Part shown: positions 20,574 through 32,485 of the stretch, in pieces
Layout: each line of letters opens with the position of its first letter
Position numbering within the stretch: position 1 is the stretch's first letter
NCBI RefSeq assembly: GCF_022376445.1
Contig: NW_025954963.1
Coordinates: forward strand, 992,001 to 1,056,000
Source of the DNA: Fomitopsis serialis
Taxonomy: Eukaryota > Basidiomycota > Agaricomycetes > Polyporales > Fomitopsidaceae
Direction: 5' to 3'
DNA length: 64,000 bases
Notes under the pieces: model-generated
Told to the model about the DNA's origin: nothing
What the model saw: the letters and a program-made list of their open reading frames with translations, nothing else
Database searches by the model: none
Made by a program: the position numbers and the translations under genes

Positions 20574-20905
20574 GGACGCCAGGCCACGAAGGCATCACGG
20601 GCAACGGCCTCGCAGACTTCCAGGAACGCGCGACGAGTGCAGAGTAAAAGAAACGCACCCAACAGGCAACGCTAGTACTTCAAGCCCTTTGTACCTACCA
20701 GTCGACTGCCCTTGCAGCGACCCATACCAGACACGACGCCACATACTCCAAGACTGCCCCCCGCGCCCTCCTGCGCGCAGTCACGAGCACGACCATCGAC
20801 CTACCGACCATCCTCGGCACCGAGGAGGGCATAAGCTTATCACTCCGGGGGTCGTCGCGCTTTCTCGGGAGGTTTCCAGCAGGAATGCTTTTGAGGCCAT
20901 AGCGT
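20567..20905 (+). mobile_element. Non-LTR (LINE) retrotransposon ORF2 tail fragment
   Basis: The first 60 bases encode ALWTPGHEGITGNGLADFQE, the C-terminal RNase H motif (xPGHxGIxGNxxAD). The downstream part has the cysteine-histidine motif CPCSDPYQTRRHILQDCP and, in another frame, STTIDLPTILGTEEGI. This combination is typical of the end of basidiomycete LINE polyproteins. The blocks lie in different frames and reverse transcriptase is missing, so this is a dead, 5'-truncated copy. No poly-A or target duplication was identified. Confidence 0.82.
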
Positions 20906-20969
20906 GAGTTCCGGAGGATACTAGACATGTATGCTCACTCCGCAACTGACTGACAACGCATACTCAAGG

Positions 20970-21645
20970 TGTCAAGTTGCCGTGGTTAGATATGATTCGG
21001 CATCTCAGGCGATCGACGTCACACTGTTCGAGGATCGCCGCGACGTCTCTGTCCCTCTTCAAGCTTCACCCCTAGTCCCTCTACAAGCCGAGCATGGGCT
21101 ACACCAACATCCATGACGCTTCCGAGGGCGTACCAAGGACCTCTGCTGGAGGCTGTGGTTCGGCGACAACGAGGTGCTTTCCGAGATCAACCTTCGCGGC
21201 ACGTGTACCGGTCTGGAGGTGAGGCGAACGACGTCGAGGTGTTCTGCGCCGTGGTAGGTAATGAGGGCGAGGCGTTCAAGACAGCACGGACGGACCGGAA
21301 CGAGGCCCCGATGGATTTTGCGATCGTAACTGGCTGGCAGGTAAGCAGTGCCGGCTCTGCGTTGTTCGTGACGCCCTAACCATGTGCCAGGCCACCATGA
21401 AGGCAATCTTCCCAGCCACCATCGATGACGACTTGCTCAAGCCGGCCCACCTTACGTGCGGGTTCCGACGTTGTTGAGGGTGGGGGGCCGCACTCAAGGC
21501 CGGCGACGTCTGCAAGGCGAGGGCTCGTATCGTCCCTGAGGCCAACTCCGGCTACGGGAACACTTTCAAGGTCGTCGAGGAGCTTGAGTATCTTGTCGAG
21601 GTTGCATTGTCCAACGCGTGTGGGTGCTGCAGCACCGGTCATAGG
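20970..21645 (+). pseudogene. FAS1: FAS1 version 2, 3' piece in opposite orientation (locus 1)
   Basis: The plus strand encodes RYDSASQAIDVTLFEDRRDV, then in shifted frames a block like LCWRLWFGDNEVLSEINL, FCAVVGNEGEAFKTARTDRN and FAIVTGWQ. An intron at about 21340-21391 is followed by ATMKAIFPATIDDDLLKPAH, GDVCKARARIVPEANSGYGN and FKVVEELEYLVEVALSN. This is the dehydratase-side part of FAS1. It matches the reverse complement of 39331-39915. Its orientation is opposite to the 5' piece at 19735-20170, with the LINE fragment between them, so this locus has been rearranged relative to the contiguous copy at 39.3-40.8 kb. Confidence 0.87.
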
Positions 21646-22163
21646 TAGACGAAACCGGTCGGTCGTTTACAGGCATACAAATAGTGTGTTGCCAATGTAC
21701 GATAAGTCATGCGAGCATGTTTCGCCATAATACACCCTCCACTGTGGGCGCAACGCCGGACTCGAGACTGCGCGGCAGACGAAGTGAGATCACATCAATG
21801 ACATTGTACTATGTATGGCTTAGACGATCGAGGCGCATGAAGTAGCAGTAGCAGTCAGAGAGGATTCGGAGCGGCTGCCTCGAGTCTCCGGCGAGCTCAT
21901 CTCAGTCAAATGCGTGCATGAGCTGTCGGGCCTCCCTGACCAATGCGCTCTGCGTCTGAAAGGCGCATACGGCGCATGAGATCGGTATGTGTTTATATCG
22001 AGGTAGAACACACACTTACTTTGATGGCGCTTTCAAGCCGGAGCTGCAACTGCAACTGCTTCTCGCGGGCAAGGCATAAACGGGGGATATTCAACGCGCA
22101 AGGGCCCTGCAGGCTCTTCGGGGCAGCGACTCCTCGGCGGTACGAGATCTGGTACAATGTCAG
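21646..22163. other. No recognisable gene
   Basis: Only short ORFs. The FAS1 homology ends about 21645 and the coiled-coil gene ends at 22164. Confidence 0.4.
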
Positions 22164-23086
22164 CTAGACGTCTTGCTGATATCGTTCTCCACGCACCCTC
22201 AGAGCGACAATGGCATCCTCCTGCCCTGCCTCCTGTGCAATCAGCGCACACCCCATTGCCTCGAGCTTCTGCAGGGCGCCCCTCACGTCTCCTGCGGTCA
22301 TGTCGGGGTCCCGCTGTGCGAGTCTTCGCCCCATTGCAGTGGAAAGGGCGGCCGCCTGCATCACTGTCTCTTCGCGCTCGCGGAACTGCCTGTGTAAGAC
22401 CTCAAGCTCAGTGCGAACACGCGCACGAATGTCTTGAAGCTGAGGTGCGTCGAACAGGGGGGAGATCAACTCCTCCAGCGCAGCCTTACAGGTATTTTGT
22501 GTCAGAATATGCCGATTTCTACAATGATGTGACAGTACTGACCTTTGGTGCAGCTAGTGCACCGATGTACCAGCGCCAGTCGCGGAACTCGTCTTGCACC
22601 GCGTATTGCTCACGCTCGAGGTCGATGACCTTGAGCTCGAGGTTCGCGAGCTTCAGCCCCAGCGGGACAGCCTTGCGAGGGCTCGTTGTTCTCTCCAGCA
22701 CTCGGTAAGCGGCCCGGCACTCCCCTTGGACCGCCGCGACCTTGCTTGCCCCTCGTTCAAGCTCGGCGAGGAGCACGGCGGCCGTCTCCATCGCATGCTC
22801 GCGCCGCATCTGGCGTCCATCCGAGCGGATTCTTTCTATGGTCGCATGCCTCTGCCGGGCGTTGTCGTGCAGCATGGACTCGCCTGGAAACACAATATCC
22901 CCACCCACGACTAGGAAGCCAGCAGGGGGGAGTGTGCTGGAAGGAAACAACAGGGTAAGTCAGAGTCAATTGGCAACGAGTGGCTTACCACTCCACTCTG
23001 TAGGAGAGCCGGCTTGCAACAGCGATAATGTTGCGGAGTCGACCTCGCAGCTCAACGAGGGCGTCCGAAGCATCGATGTACGACAT
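22164..23086 (-). CDS. Coiled-coil protein of unknown function
   Basis: Three exons give an uninterrupted 270-residue protein: 23086-22989, 22936-22543 and 22484-22164. The introns of 52 and 58 bp have GT-AG ends and phases 2 and 0 that fit. It starts MSYIDASDALVELRGRLRNI. Long charged alpha-helical stretches follow (ARQRHATIERIRSDGRQMRR, LGLKLANLELKVIDLEREQY, ELEVLHRQFREREETV). No membrane segment or known domain is seen. The organisation resembles the gene at 56016-57116: small exons, N-terminal part before a long helical rod, an A-rich C-terminus. Sequence relationship is not claimed. An additional upstream exon is possible. Function unknown. Confidence 0.65.
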
Positions 23087-23821
23087 GAGGGCAGAGGGTG
23101 CACGCTGAGGGTCTCAAAGCAGCAGTGAGTGGAATGGTGCAGCAGCGCAGATTTAATGTTTTTAATTCTATAATATACCTGACCCACATGGAGGCCTGGC
23201 CTTCTCGGCGGCGCTGGCCTGGTTGGTAATATTCGGCCTCTTGCCCACTCTGGATAGGCCGACGTATATGCCCGCATCCTGTGCAGGGCGCGCCCTAGGG
23301 TCCGATTGTCGCGCACATTGTTGTCGATTTCTGATTCTTCTCGTCGCATACCAGCCGGGTTGTCGTAACGCTCTCACCCACAGGGTCAGGGTCATCGATC
23401 ATGAAACTAAACGGGTTTTAATGCTTTTTTTCTAGAGTTCTTACTCGCGATCGGTGCTGCGCGGTCTACGCGCCGGAGAGCTCCGGCACACGAGATCAAT
23501 CTCACGAATTAGCTGTTTTATTAGAACTTCTCATGGGGAGCGCCAGGCCCGTGATGAGCCAGACAAGGTGAGCCAAACTGCCTTATTCTGTCCGGCGACT
23601 GCGTCTTATGTCACTCGCAGCGCCGGATCCCTGTTTCGGCTACATGCAACGCCGGCCCATGAGAACTGCCATCCCAAGCTCTTTGTTCCTCCTAGAGGTA
23701 CAATAGCAGCTCGGGATCCTCCCGAATGGCCTTAGGCTGCCGCTCAACCGATATATTTACGTCGGGACAGCTCATCCGTCCCTCTGTACAGTCGCCCATG
23801 CCTCCAGGTCTAAGGGGGCGC
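23087..23821. other. No recognisable gene
   Basis: This is the spacer between the divergently oriented genes at 22164-23086 (minus) and 23822-25434 (plus). It could hold both promoters. A minus-strand ORF at 22966-23349 only partly overlaps the first exon and shows no motif. Confidence 0.4.
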
Positions 23822-25434
23822 ATGAAGCGCGGCAATGATGGAAGGCGTCGATCGTAAGTGCGAGCTTCCGCTACAGCTGTTCGGGCTAACTTACAGGGCC
23901 TCTGTCAATAGTCGACCGCTGGTTCGGAAGCGTTCCACATCTGACAGCGGCTCCCGCGGTCACTCCCCCACTGGCAGTGGACCAGCCTCGAAACGGCCTC
24001 GGCCTACCGCCTTCGCTGAGTCCCTGGTGGGTCATACCTCGTAAGCAGCTGCTATGTTCTACTGCTTCGCGGTACACTGACACCGGTGTGGCCTGACGAC
24101 AGGACCAGCGTGCAGCCTACAGGAGCCCGCAACCCCGCCGAGCAGGTAAGCTGCAAATTGGCAGTTTGCCGTTGCGCTCATCCTCAATGCTAACAACATC
24201 GCTGACCTGGCTGGGCGCGCTCGCCTTGTACAGGCAAACGCGGAAGCCGCCTCTTCAGTAGCTATGCCGCTGACGGGTCTGCTTGCAATGCGCAGCGCTT
24301 CTCAATCTACGACGGATGGACTGACGCTTCCAGGATGGATGCCAGCAGAGCATGCCTCCGACCTCCAGCTCACCTCCTCCAGGGACACACTCGCCGCCGT
24401 CTTGACAGACCATAGCGTAGTACTGCCGCCTCTGACCTCTACTTATGTCAATTCCTCGGGCGCTGAAAACCCTAGCTACATGAGAATGTCGCTGGATAGC
24501 CTGACATCTATGATGAACAGCATGGATGAACGTGGCTCTGCGTCAGTTGGGCCCATTCGCTCAGCCATGCCTTCGCTGATTTTTAGCTGATTGCATGCAG
24601 CATGAACGTCGACTCTCCCGCAGTAGCCCAGCCTCCTCGTGAAAGGTGAGATCAATCGCTCCGTTCATGAAGTCGTCGACGCCTTGAACCTCCCATGTTG
24701 TTGCAGTGCCAGTTCGCCCGCCACTTATCAAGAACAGGCTATAGCTGCGCCATGGTCTCCAAACGAAGACATGCGGCGCATAGCAGCTCAAGAAGATGGG
24801 AGCCCCCGGTATGTCTTTACGGCTCATGCCGTGGCAGCAGTGCAGCACTGAACAAACTCTTTTGTGGCTCCGAGTCAGCTCCGAGCCGTTTGCCCGATTA
24901 TCACTCCGCTCAAGATCGACCGGCCTGACTTATGTCCCTGTTCCGTCCACCATGCCGCAAGCGGCAAGCAACAGAGACAGCTCTGTCGATCCTCTTGAAG
25001 TGGCAAGCAGGTACGGCGCGCATATTCGCGAGGTCCAAACTGATGTTGACCTACAACGGCAGGACACCGTTGGCATCCCCTGGCAATGCGGGGCCTTCCG
25101 CGCCAAGCAGCCCAAGCAGATGCACCCGACCCGGCTCATCCATCAGCGACGTTACCATGAGCCATGCTGGCCAAACCGAAGCCGGGGAGGATGGGCTAGA
25201 GGTAGGCCTATGTTCTGTTCATTCGGTTAAACGCCGGCTCATGGCGGACAATAGCCTCTTGGCCACCTTGGAGGTGTCGAAAATGCCCTTCAGTCCACTC
25301 TGGATGCGCTGAGGGGTGTCCAGGCCCATGGGCAGGGCTCTCCTACTGCCACCACTGTCACCATCACGACAGTGTCTGGTGACACAGTCAAGACGGTCAC
25401 TGCGACGATCACTGCGCCGGCGCCCACAGCATAG
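23822..25434 (+). CDS. Intron-rich gene for a disordered, probably nuclear protein
   Basis: The start ATG at 23822 gives MKRGNDGRRRS. Exons 23822-23853, 23897-24040, 24103-24145 and 24234-24587 join in phase through introns of 43, 62 and 88 bp. The second exon contains a bipartite basic stretch (RKRSTSDSGSRG to ASKRPRPT), a plausible nuclear localisation signal. Later exons are followed by codon content (ASSPATYQEQAIAAPWSPNE; then LRGVQAHGQGSPTATTVTIT to a stop at 25434), but the joins between 24587 and 25280 are not fully resolved. The whole is Ser/Thr/Pro-rich without a folded domain. Its basic-then-disordered layout resembles the larger gene at 32486-36624. Function unknown. Confidence 0.5.
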
Positions 25435-28400
25435 TGCAGCCGATATATCATGCGCGCAGGCTCACATATGTTGAACGTTCGCTGCGCGGTTTTGAGCTTG
25501 CTATCTGTACGTGTGTACCCGCTGTAAATATCTAATTGTTTGCCCATACACGCAACCATGCTAGCGACCCCATGGGCTGTGTCATAGCACACGGCCCGGT
25601 GCGGGAAAGCCCTTCGTAGTTGAACGTTGACATCCGATACTGTAACGTACTATCCAAATGCTCCTCACTCAGCCCAAGGCCATCCGACAACTCTTCCGTT
25701 ACATCTACGAGACGTGCTGCTTCGCGGCGGTCTACGGCGACTCGCTCTCGAAGGCCAATGGGCCGTAGCCCCTTCCTCTTTCACACCCTATCTCACACAT
25801 TGCACTGATTTCTCTGTTCTACACTGCAGTCTACCACTCGTACGTCGCATCCGACTCTACCAGTGCGCCGGAGAGTGCGCGAGAGGTCCCTCCGATGGTC
25901 ACTGTAGGAGCCGGGTAGAGTGCTGAGCGCTGAGCTGCCGGGGCCGCACCAGGTTGCAAACGTTAACAGCCCTGCGCACCACACTCACACCCCGCCCTGA
26001 GCGCTTGAGCCCGGCTGCTCGTCCCGCCCGACCGCCGCGTCGAAAGCGTATGGTCTCCCAGGCGGGAGCTCCCTCCTTACGTACATACATGGCATGGTGT
26101 CGCGATCGGCTTGAACGCTCCCTACTGTACATACACCTGCTCCTATCTCTACCCCGGGCCTCTCCTACTCCTATGCTGTACACGCCTTCGCTCTACCTCG
26201 GATAGTACAGCCCCGAACCCATCCCATGCCGTTATAGTGTCGTCTACATTGGGCTCGGCCCTCGCGGACAATAAAAAGATTTCATGGAAAACAAACAAAC
26301 AGGCGACTGCGAGCTTGAGCTTGAGACAGACTTGTGACGACAGAAACGAGAAACCGACAAGAATCGAGCCTAACCGTCTACGCTAATGAACTGGCTCAGG
26401 CCGCATGACGCCTCAGTCGCCGACGGCGGCAAGCAAACACGGGCGTAGGCGAAGGTTTGATGACCAAGGGTCTCAACCGCTCGACAGGGAATACAGCATA
26501 TTGCCAGCGGCGGATGAGGTGTACGCAGTGGCCAAAAATTCAAACGCAAGCAAACTTCCGCGCAAACCGCCGTAGTTCAAAGATCCAAGTGTTCGAATGG
26601 CTACGGCGACGGCATGAGCATGCGCGGCTGGCACAGCGACATCGGCCGAGGCTTTGTGGACGTAATCGCGTGCGGGGACAGAGTAGAGCTGGGCTTTCAG
26701 CCTTGCAGCTCGGAGCCTGAGCCAGGGTCGTATGCGGGCCAGCCCGCCGGCTTGACTATGGCCAGGATCTCTGGGAGGCAACCCCAGAGATCAGGCGGCC
26801 CGCTGGGCTTCGGTTTCGCAAAGAGCATCCTCGCAGCTTTCGCACGGGCCTATGTCGCCGGCGCCGTCGCGCGGCGCGCGCTCGCAGGGCCGGAAAGGGG
26901 CGGAGTGCCTCGACAGATGCCGGCGTAGGACACAGGGGCCCAGGAAGTCGACGTTGCCCCGACACTGTTCAGCCACCAGCGAGTTGCGTTCGAATAATGT
27001 GATACGAGAGAAGGGTGAGAGGCGTCCAGTGAGCCCATGGGCGTGGCGACGGCCTTCTGCAGGGGTGCTTGAAGGCCGCCGATGCGCACCGCGATATCTT
27101 ACGAGCCCAGCCGCTCACGAGCGCCGCCGAGGCGAAAGGAGCCCTTGGGAAGGATGCGCGGATCTAGCTGGCAGGGAGAGTGAACTAACAGAGCGTCCAG
27201 CTTGCGCCTCTCGTACCCGACCCCTACCCTGGCTGACCTCCGGCCCTGATGCACCGCGCCCAACGAAGCGTCCGGGTTGCTGGGGGAAGGGGCGCGAAAC
27301 GCCCCGCATTTGTGCCGCGTAGCAGCGGCGCCAGCAGCCCGCACAACGCGGCGGCAGGGGGCGGGGGGGCTGCAAGGGGGACTGCAGGGGGGGCTTTTGC
27401 GGCCGCAGCAGGGCTTTCTGGCCAGATCTTTGGGAAAGGCGTTCCTGTCGTCGCCGCGGCGTCAGCTAAGGGTGCTCAGGAGCCAGCGCCCGGCGAGGGC
27501 GTGCAAGGTGCGGGATGTTGGGCTCCACTCAACCGCACGCTCGGCGCCCTCGAAAAACGCGTAGGGAGGCAGCAGCTTACCGTGCGTACTCGCCCGCCTG
27601 CGGGGCGCGGTTGGCGAAGGGCGTTCGGAGCAAGCGCTCAGAGCCTCGACGCTTTGTCCTGAGTCCTCGACGCTTTGTGCCCGGCGCTCACGCGACGGCG
27701 CAGGCTCGACACAAACCCCTCACGTGAACATGAGGGGCCGCAGAGCCCGGATCATCGTAGCGGTGTCGGGGGGCTTTGTTTGTAAGTAATCCCGTTAAAG
27801 TCGCGCTGTCCTTCGTCCCATGAGATTACTACAACCACATAGGTAGGGATTTGTGATCTTGTTACAAAACCTTTGTGTCGGTTCGTATTGGTCGGCCCGA
27901 GAACTCATACTAAGCACGTGTGTACTAATTCTGACTTTGCGTGGAGGACCAACGCCACCAGAACGCCCGAACAACTGGGAGGAGCGTTGCGCAAGGTTGC
28001 GCAACCTCCCCGTGGAGCAGACTTTCTGCTTGTGTAACACTGGCGAGTCTGCAGCGAAACTGGCCGCAGTGGCAAGATATCCTCACGCTGCCTTCGGCGT
28101 CGTGTTTTCGGGCCAGCTATCAAGGTCCCACGGTAAACCGTACGGCTCGCTGCAACTGCGTTTTCCGCCGGTGGCCTCGCGGTCCAGGTCTCCCCTGGCA
28201 GGATCATTGGGCTGTGAGCTGCTGAACAGCTACGATATGATGATGATCCTCACACAAGGGACAAACCGGGTTGTGCGGGATCCTAACATTGTGACTTCGC
28301 GTAGAAGCACATAGATTAGGTATAATATTACCAAAAATTACATATGGCAGGCACTCAACCGTTGAAAGGTGCAGCCTCTGATTGGCTCCCTTTCAGTGGG

Positions 28401-29037
28401 GCGAGAACGTTGGTTATTTTCAGCCATTTATCTGATCTACACTCTGTTATGGCAGGGCAGTGCGGTGAGAAGAGAGCGTGGAATCAGGGTGCTGAGCCGA
28501 CGTGGGGATAGAATGGTGCACCGCCGCAGGTGAGAATGATCTGCGAGTGAAGGGTTTGGGGTCCAGGTAGATGAGTCAACCACGTCCCGATGTCTGCACA
28601 CAATATATTACTTTTGTGGTTGCGTACATAAGTATTCGCCGAGGTCTTGCATAACACAGGAGCCCCGGAACTGGCACTTGCAACACACGGCGGGTCTGTG
28701 GCTGCTGCCACTGCAGCAGCAGACAGACGAGCGAAGCACTGGCACTCGTGAGACGATTTAGTGTGCGCACCCGCAACGTGTCTCGTGTGCGCACTGCAGA
28801 GCCAGCGGCGATGGAATTGTGTATATCGATTCTCTCAGGACTCGTGTAACCGCACGCGCGACCTGGGCCTGCGCGTTGAGCGCTCGCAGCGAGGCCGTCC
28901 ACAGCCGCGCCGAGTCTCCTTCAGTCGCCCGTGCCAATTAATATTGCCATGTGTGGCCTCCTGCGGCTTCGCTGGACTCATCATGGCTATCGCGTGCCTA
29001 GTCTTCTGCATATCTACCCCCATCTCCCTCACTCGCA
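25435..29037. other. 3.6-kb stretch without a confident gene
   Basis: 25660-25920 could hold two exons (MLLTQPKAIRQLFRYIYETC; GT-AG intron of about 65 bp) of a small or captured gene, family unknown. 26600-27720 is very GC-rich with long overlapping ORFs in several frames, a composition effect without recognisable domains. 27800-28940 has ordinary composition and no motif. A CCAAT box at 28934 may belong to the promoter of the next gene. Confidence 0.4.
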
Positions 29038-30117
29038 ATGCGCTTCAACTCCCTGTTCCGCACACGTTTCTTCTGCCTGCCCCTACGACTGCCTTGGATG
29101 TCTGCCCCGCGCGATATCAAACCGCTACATCTTCTACTAGAGGCACCCGCTCCTCTGGGGAACCCTGACAAGAAGAAGATCGCCGTCAACACTCTGGAGA
29201 CCCTATATCTCAGCGCCGATTCGATCGTGCACCAATACCTTGTCTCCCAGATCACATTGTGGAAACACAATAAACTACCCAATCATGAATTCGTGGTCGC
29301 GCACATAAGCTTCGGAGGCACCGTCGTCGGCGCACTGCGAATGGAGCGCACGCTCGAACTCACTGACGAAGAATCCGACAACTCGTCCAGCGTATCCTTC
29401 ACGAGCAGCTCGTGCCCCCTTCCTGCTTCCGACCCAATCACCATATACACCTCGGAGGACGTCAGTCACGCGACGAAGGGTGCCCAGGAGATCGCGAAAC
29501 AGGTTCTCGAAGGGAACGTCACCATCGCCACCATCATCGCCGCCTGCTCCGTCCTTACCCAAGAGTACCCAGAGTACGAGCTGGGCTCGAAGCAGTGCTA
29601 CTGGTTTGCCGGATTGGTCTTTCGGCTCATTGCCGGAGACAATGTCATGACGGCGACCAACCCCATTGGCATGCGAGCGGGCGAGTTCGCCAATTTTCTC
29701 AATATCATGCAAGAGCCAGAGTTGGCTGAGCAAGCAGAGGCGATGCAACCCATATTCGAGACCAAACTGCGGGAAGTCGAGCATGCTGTCGCTCAGAAAC
29801 TGGCGAAGGAGAGGGCGGCGGCCGAGATGCAGGCACAGCTGGCTGAAGCCCAGAGGCGGGTTCAGGAGGCAGAGAGGCGGGAGAGGGCGGCGGCCGAGAT
29901 GCAGGCGGCCGAGATGCAGGCACAGCTGGCTGAAGCCCAGAGGCGGGTTCAGGAGGCAGGGAGGCGGGAGGCTGAACTTGTGAAGGCATACGAGCTCAAA
30001 CTATGCGAGCTCAGAGAAGAAATTATGGTGAGTGTTCTACGTGGCTGTGTTCGTTCGTCTTCAACTGACCTCTCATTTTAGTCTCTGCAATCGGGCACTG
30101 CGCCGAGCACTGCGTAG
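29038..30117 (+). CDS. Agaricomycete-expanded CYWFAG-type protein with coiled-coil tail
   Basis: Two exons, 29038-30027 and 30082-30117, are joined by a 54-bp GTGAGT...TTTTAG intron and give 341 residues. The middle carries QCYWFAGLVFRLI (about residues 187-199), the signature I associate with a family of unknown function that is abundant in mushroom genomes. Upstream lie a predicted beta-rich region and a Ser-rich linker. From about residue 245 to 325 a charged coiled coil contains an internal repeat (AAAEMQAQLAEAQRRVQEA occurs twice, 29817-29880 and 29890-29960), evidence of recent expansion in frame. The start was chosen as the first ATG of the long frame. Another ATG at codon 21 is possible. 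No signal peptide is convincing. Function unknown. The gene looks intact. Confidence 0.75.
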
Positions 30118-30420
30118 ACGACACGCTCGGTGCGTCGCAGTCGCAGGCATGGCGGTCATGCAGGTCCATCCTATCTAGCCCATTGCTTTCGTCGCTGTCG
30201 ATAATGCTTTCTAAATTGTGTTCTCCGAGTCGTCCCTGGCATCCTTCTCGCGCTGTTCTGCTTGGTTTAGTACACCCTACTCACTGCTATGCGTCCTTGC
30301 TGTCATCGCTACGCCCGCGCACTGGCTCAGGTTGTATGTAACGTCTGCCCCTGTATGACTGTTCTCAGAATGAATATCCGCTATCTGGCAGCACATAGCC
30401 ATGTCAAGGATCAGACTGTG

Positions 30421-30992
30421 TCATGACGACCAGATGGCCCTGAGGTCTACCAGTACTCGTTCGTAAGCGTTCGATATGTCGTTCCGGATCTGGTCTTGAT
30501 CCGGGAAGGGCGTCACGTCCTTGGTAGTGTTCGCATTGCATTGGCGAACATCTGCGACAGTGCGCAGTCCGCCGTCTTGTTTCGCAAGGCAGAGCGTTGG
30601 TGCTGCTTGCTCTATCTGGCATTCTTTCCACCAGCCATTGACTGTGTAGAGCCGGATTTCCTCGAGCTGGTTGGGCTTGAGAGAGTCTGGACACCTCAAT
30701 AAGTAGTAAGTGTATCTTTCTCGATCGTCAATTAGCGGTATAGTGTGATTGACTTCTCGTCCCGGGTGTAATCCGGGCGGTACTGGGTCAAAACGTTCAG
30801 CGTATTTCCGTCATAAACTGTTCGCGTATCTGCGTGATACACACCGTTCATGCGAAAGTTTGGCGTGTGTCTCGACTTTGCAAAGTCGGTGATCTGCATT
30901 GGCGACATTACAATACCCGCGCTGCTTCCGCGGGAGGAGGAGGACGCCGCCACCAGACGGCGGCGTACATTCCCACCTCGCCGCAGTGCCAC
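30421..30992 (-). mobile_element. Ty3/gypsy retrotransposon pol fragment (start of reverse transcriptase)
   Basis: The minus strand reads REVNHTIPLIDDRERYTYYL then RCPDSLKPNQLEEIRLYTVN and GWWKECQIEQAAPTLCLAKQ. DGGLRTVADVRQCNANTTKD and VTPFPDQDQIRNDI follow. This is the N-terminal finger and palm entry of basidiomycete gypsy reverse transcriptases (family pattern: WR...AAPxxxIxKKDGxLRTVxDxRxxNxNTxKDVTPxPDQxxI). The catalytic YxDD, RNase H and integrase are missing: a small deletion follows QIRNDI and the frame stops at 30421. Upstream of 30740 another frame may be a remnant of the linker. No LTRs were found. It is a dead fragment. Confidence 0.82.
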
Positions 30993-31049
30993 GAGCGCTT
31001 TGCAGCAGACACCCGCTCCGCCCCCGCCTAATCTTCACATACACTAACC

Positions 31050-32485
31050 GAGACAGACCGGACGGTAGTGCGCCATCCGACCCACTACAGAGTGCCAGTG
31101 TCTCGTTTCATCGCATAACAGCCAACGAAACCCCTTCTGCCACAGATGAAGCACGTCGAGCACTGCATCGTAGTGGTCAAGGCTCACGTTGAAATAAACC
31201 TCACCTCTGAATTGACTTCATAGCATGGATACGTTCGCGCCGTACTAGTTGATGCACGAACGACTGCCGACACATCCCAGTTGCAGGATGGCCGGGTTTT
31301 CGAGCTCGAAGGCTTGTACGCCTGCAACTCGAGCGAAATCTAGACTAATAGAATCAGCAGGACCTCCGAAATCAAGCAATACCAAGGCTAGCTTGAAGCC
31401 CGTTGATAGTCAAATATGCGATAAGACAACTTGAAGTTTGATCGTACCGCGTGAAGTCAGGCCGACGGCCCATTACAGCGCGTCGCATAGTTGCGCGTGT
31501 CGCGAGGGCTTGTGAACTCAGCGAATTGGGTGCGTCGGGAATGCGCGTAGTACGAGCTAACGTCGCTCGTAGAGTAGGGTATGGCCGAGGCGCATGGTCA
31601 TGCATGTCCGCATCATCCCTGAGCGCTCGTTCAGCGAGTCTGCAAGCCGGGAAGACTACCGTATCAAATAAGTAACACGGTGACACACCTTCCGAACCAC
31701 GGAGTCACTGGTATGAACATGGAACACGAATTATCAGGGGTCACTGGGACGTGGCAGTTGTCATGTACATGAACATATCAGTGAGCGCCGCAGGCATGTG
31801 TGGTTATTGAGTGCGGCAGTGGCGCAAACAGGACTGAGCGCCCGTCAAGTCCGAATAGGCAAGGTGGCCGTGATGGAGCTAGTGTTCGGACTCGAGGGGG
31901 GCAACATCGTACAGCAATGCATGTAGCGAGACCTGGTTGTGACGGGAGTGGTTTTGTTGGTCCATTATAGGAGGTTGAACGATCTCAGAGCTAGGGGGCG
32001 GGGTGAATGTGAGGTGCACAGACAGGTAGCGATGTAGCATAGGGTCCAAAACGCAGAAGTCTCAACAGAAAGTGACTAACGAAGGGCTTAGTCCTCTACT
32101 TTCGTATGCGGTCAAAATTATGGTGATTTTCTCGGAATTATCGGAAGGGATTTGGACATGTATTCGACGGCGTGAGGCGAGAATACTCAATTCCTGCTAA
32201 TTCCAATTTGCATGCTCGCTTCGCTCGCAATAAATCGAGAAAATCATGAAAAAGCAGGAACATCAGGAAAAGGGCTGCACACCTCAAACATTTACTTACT
32301 GTGAGCTCACATGTGTCCACCACGCGCCTGCGCCTGAAACAGTCGCTTTGCGTGGGATGAATGTTGTGCGATGGAGCATACTAGAGCGGTGGCCGGTGGT
32401 CCCCGGCGATCGGCGATCACCTTGAGATGCCCATTGTTCACTTGTAACCACCTGCTGACCTCCATTGTTCGCAGCAGCTTAACTG
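31050..32485. other. No recognisable gene
   Basis: Short ORFs without motifs on both strands. The stretch separates the gypsy fragment from the large gene at 32486 and may contain its promoter. Confidence 0.4.

Noticed and set aside
27249..27662. Gly/Ala-rich 137-codon ORF
   Set aside because: Homopolymer G tracts and open frames on all phases indicate composition, not coding.
26600..27720. Several ORFs of 80-156 codons on both strands
   Set aside because: Very GC-rich region with overlapping open frames, no recognisable domain and no splice pattern.
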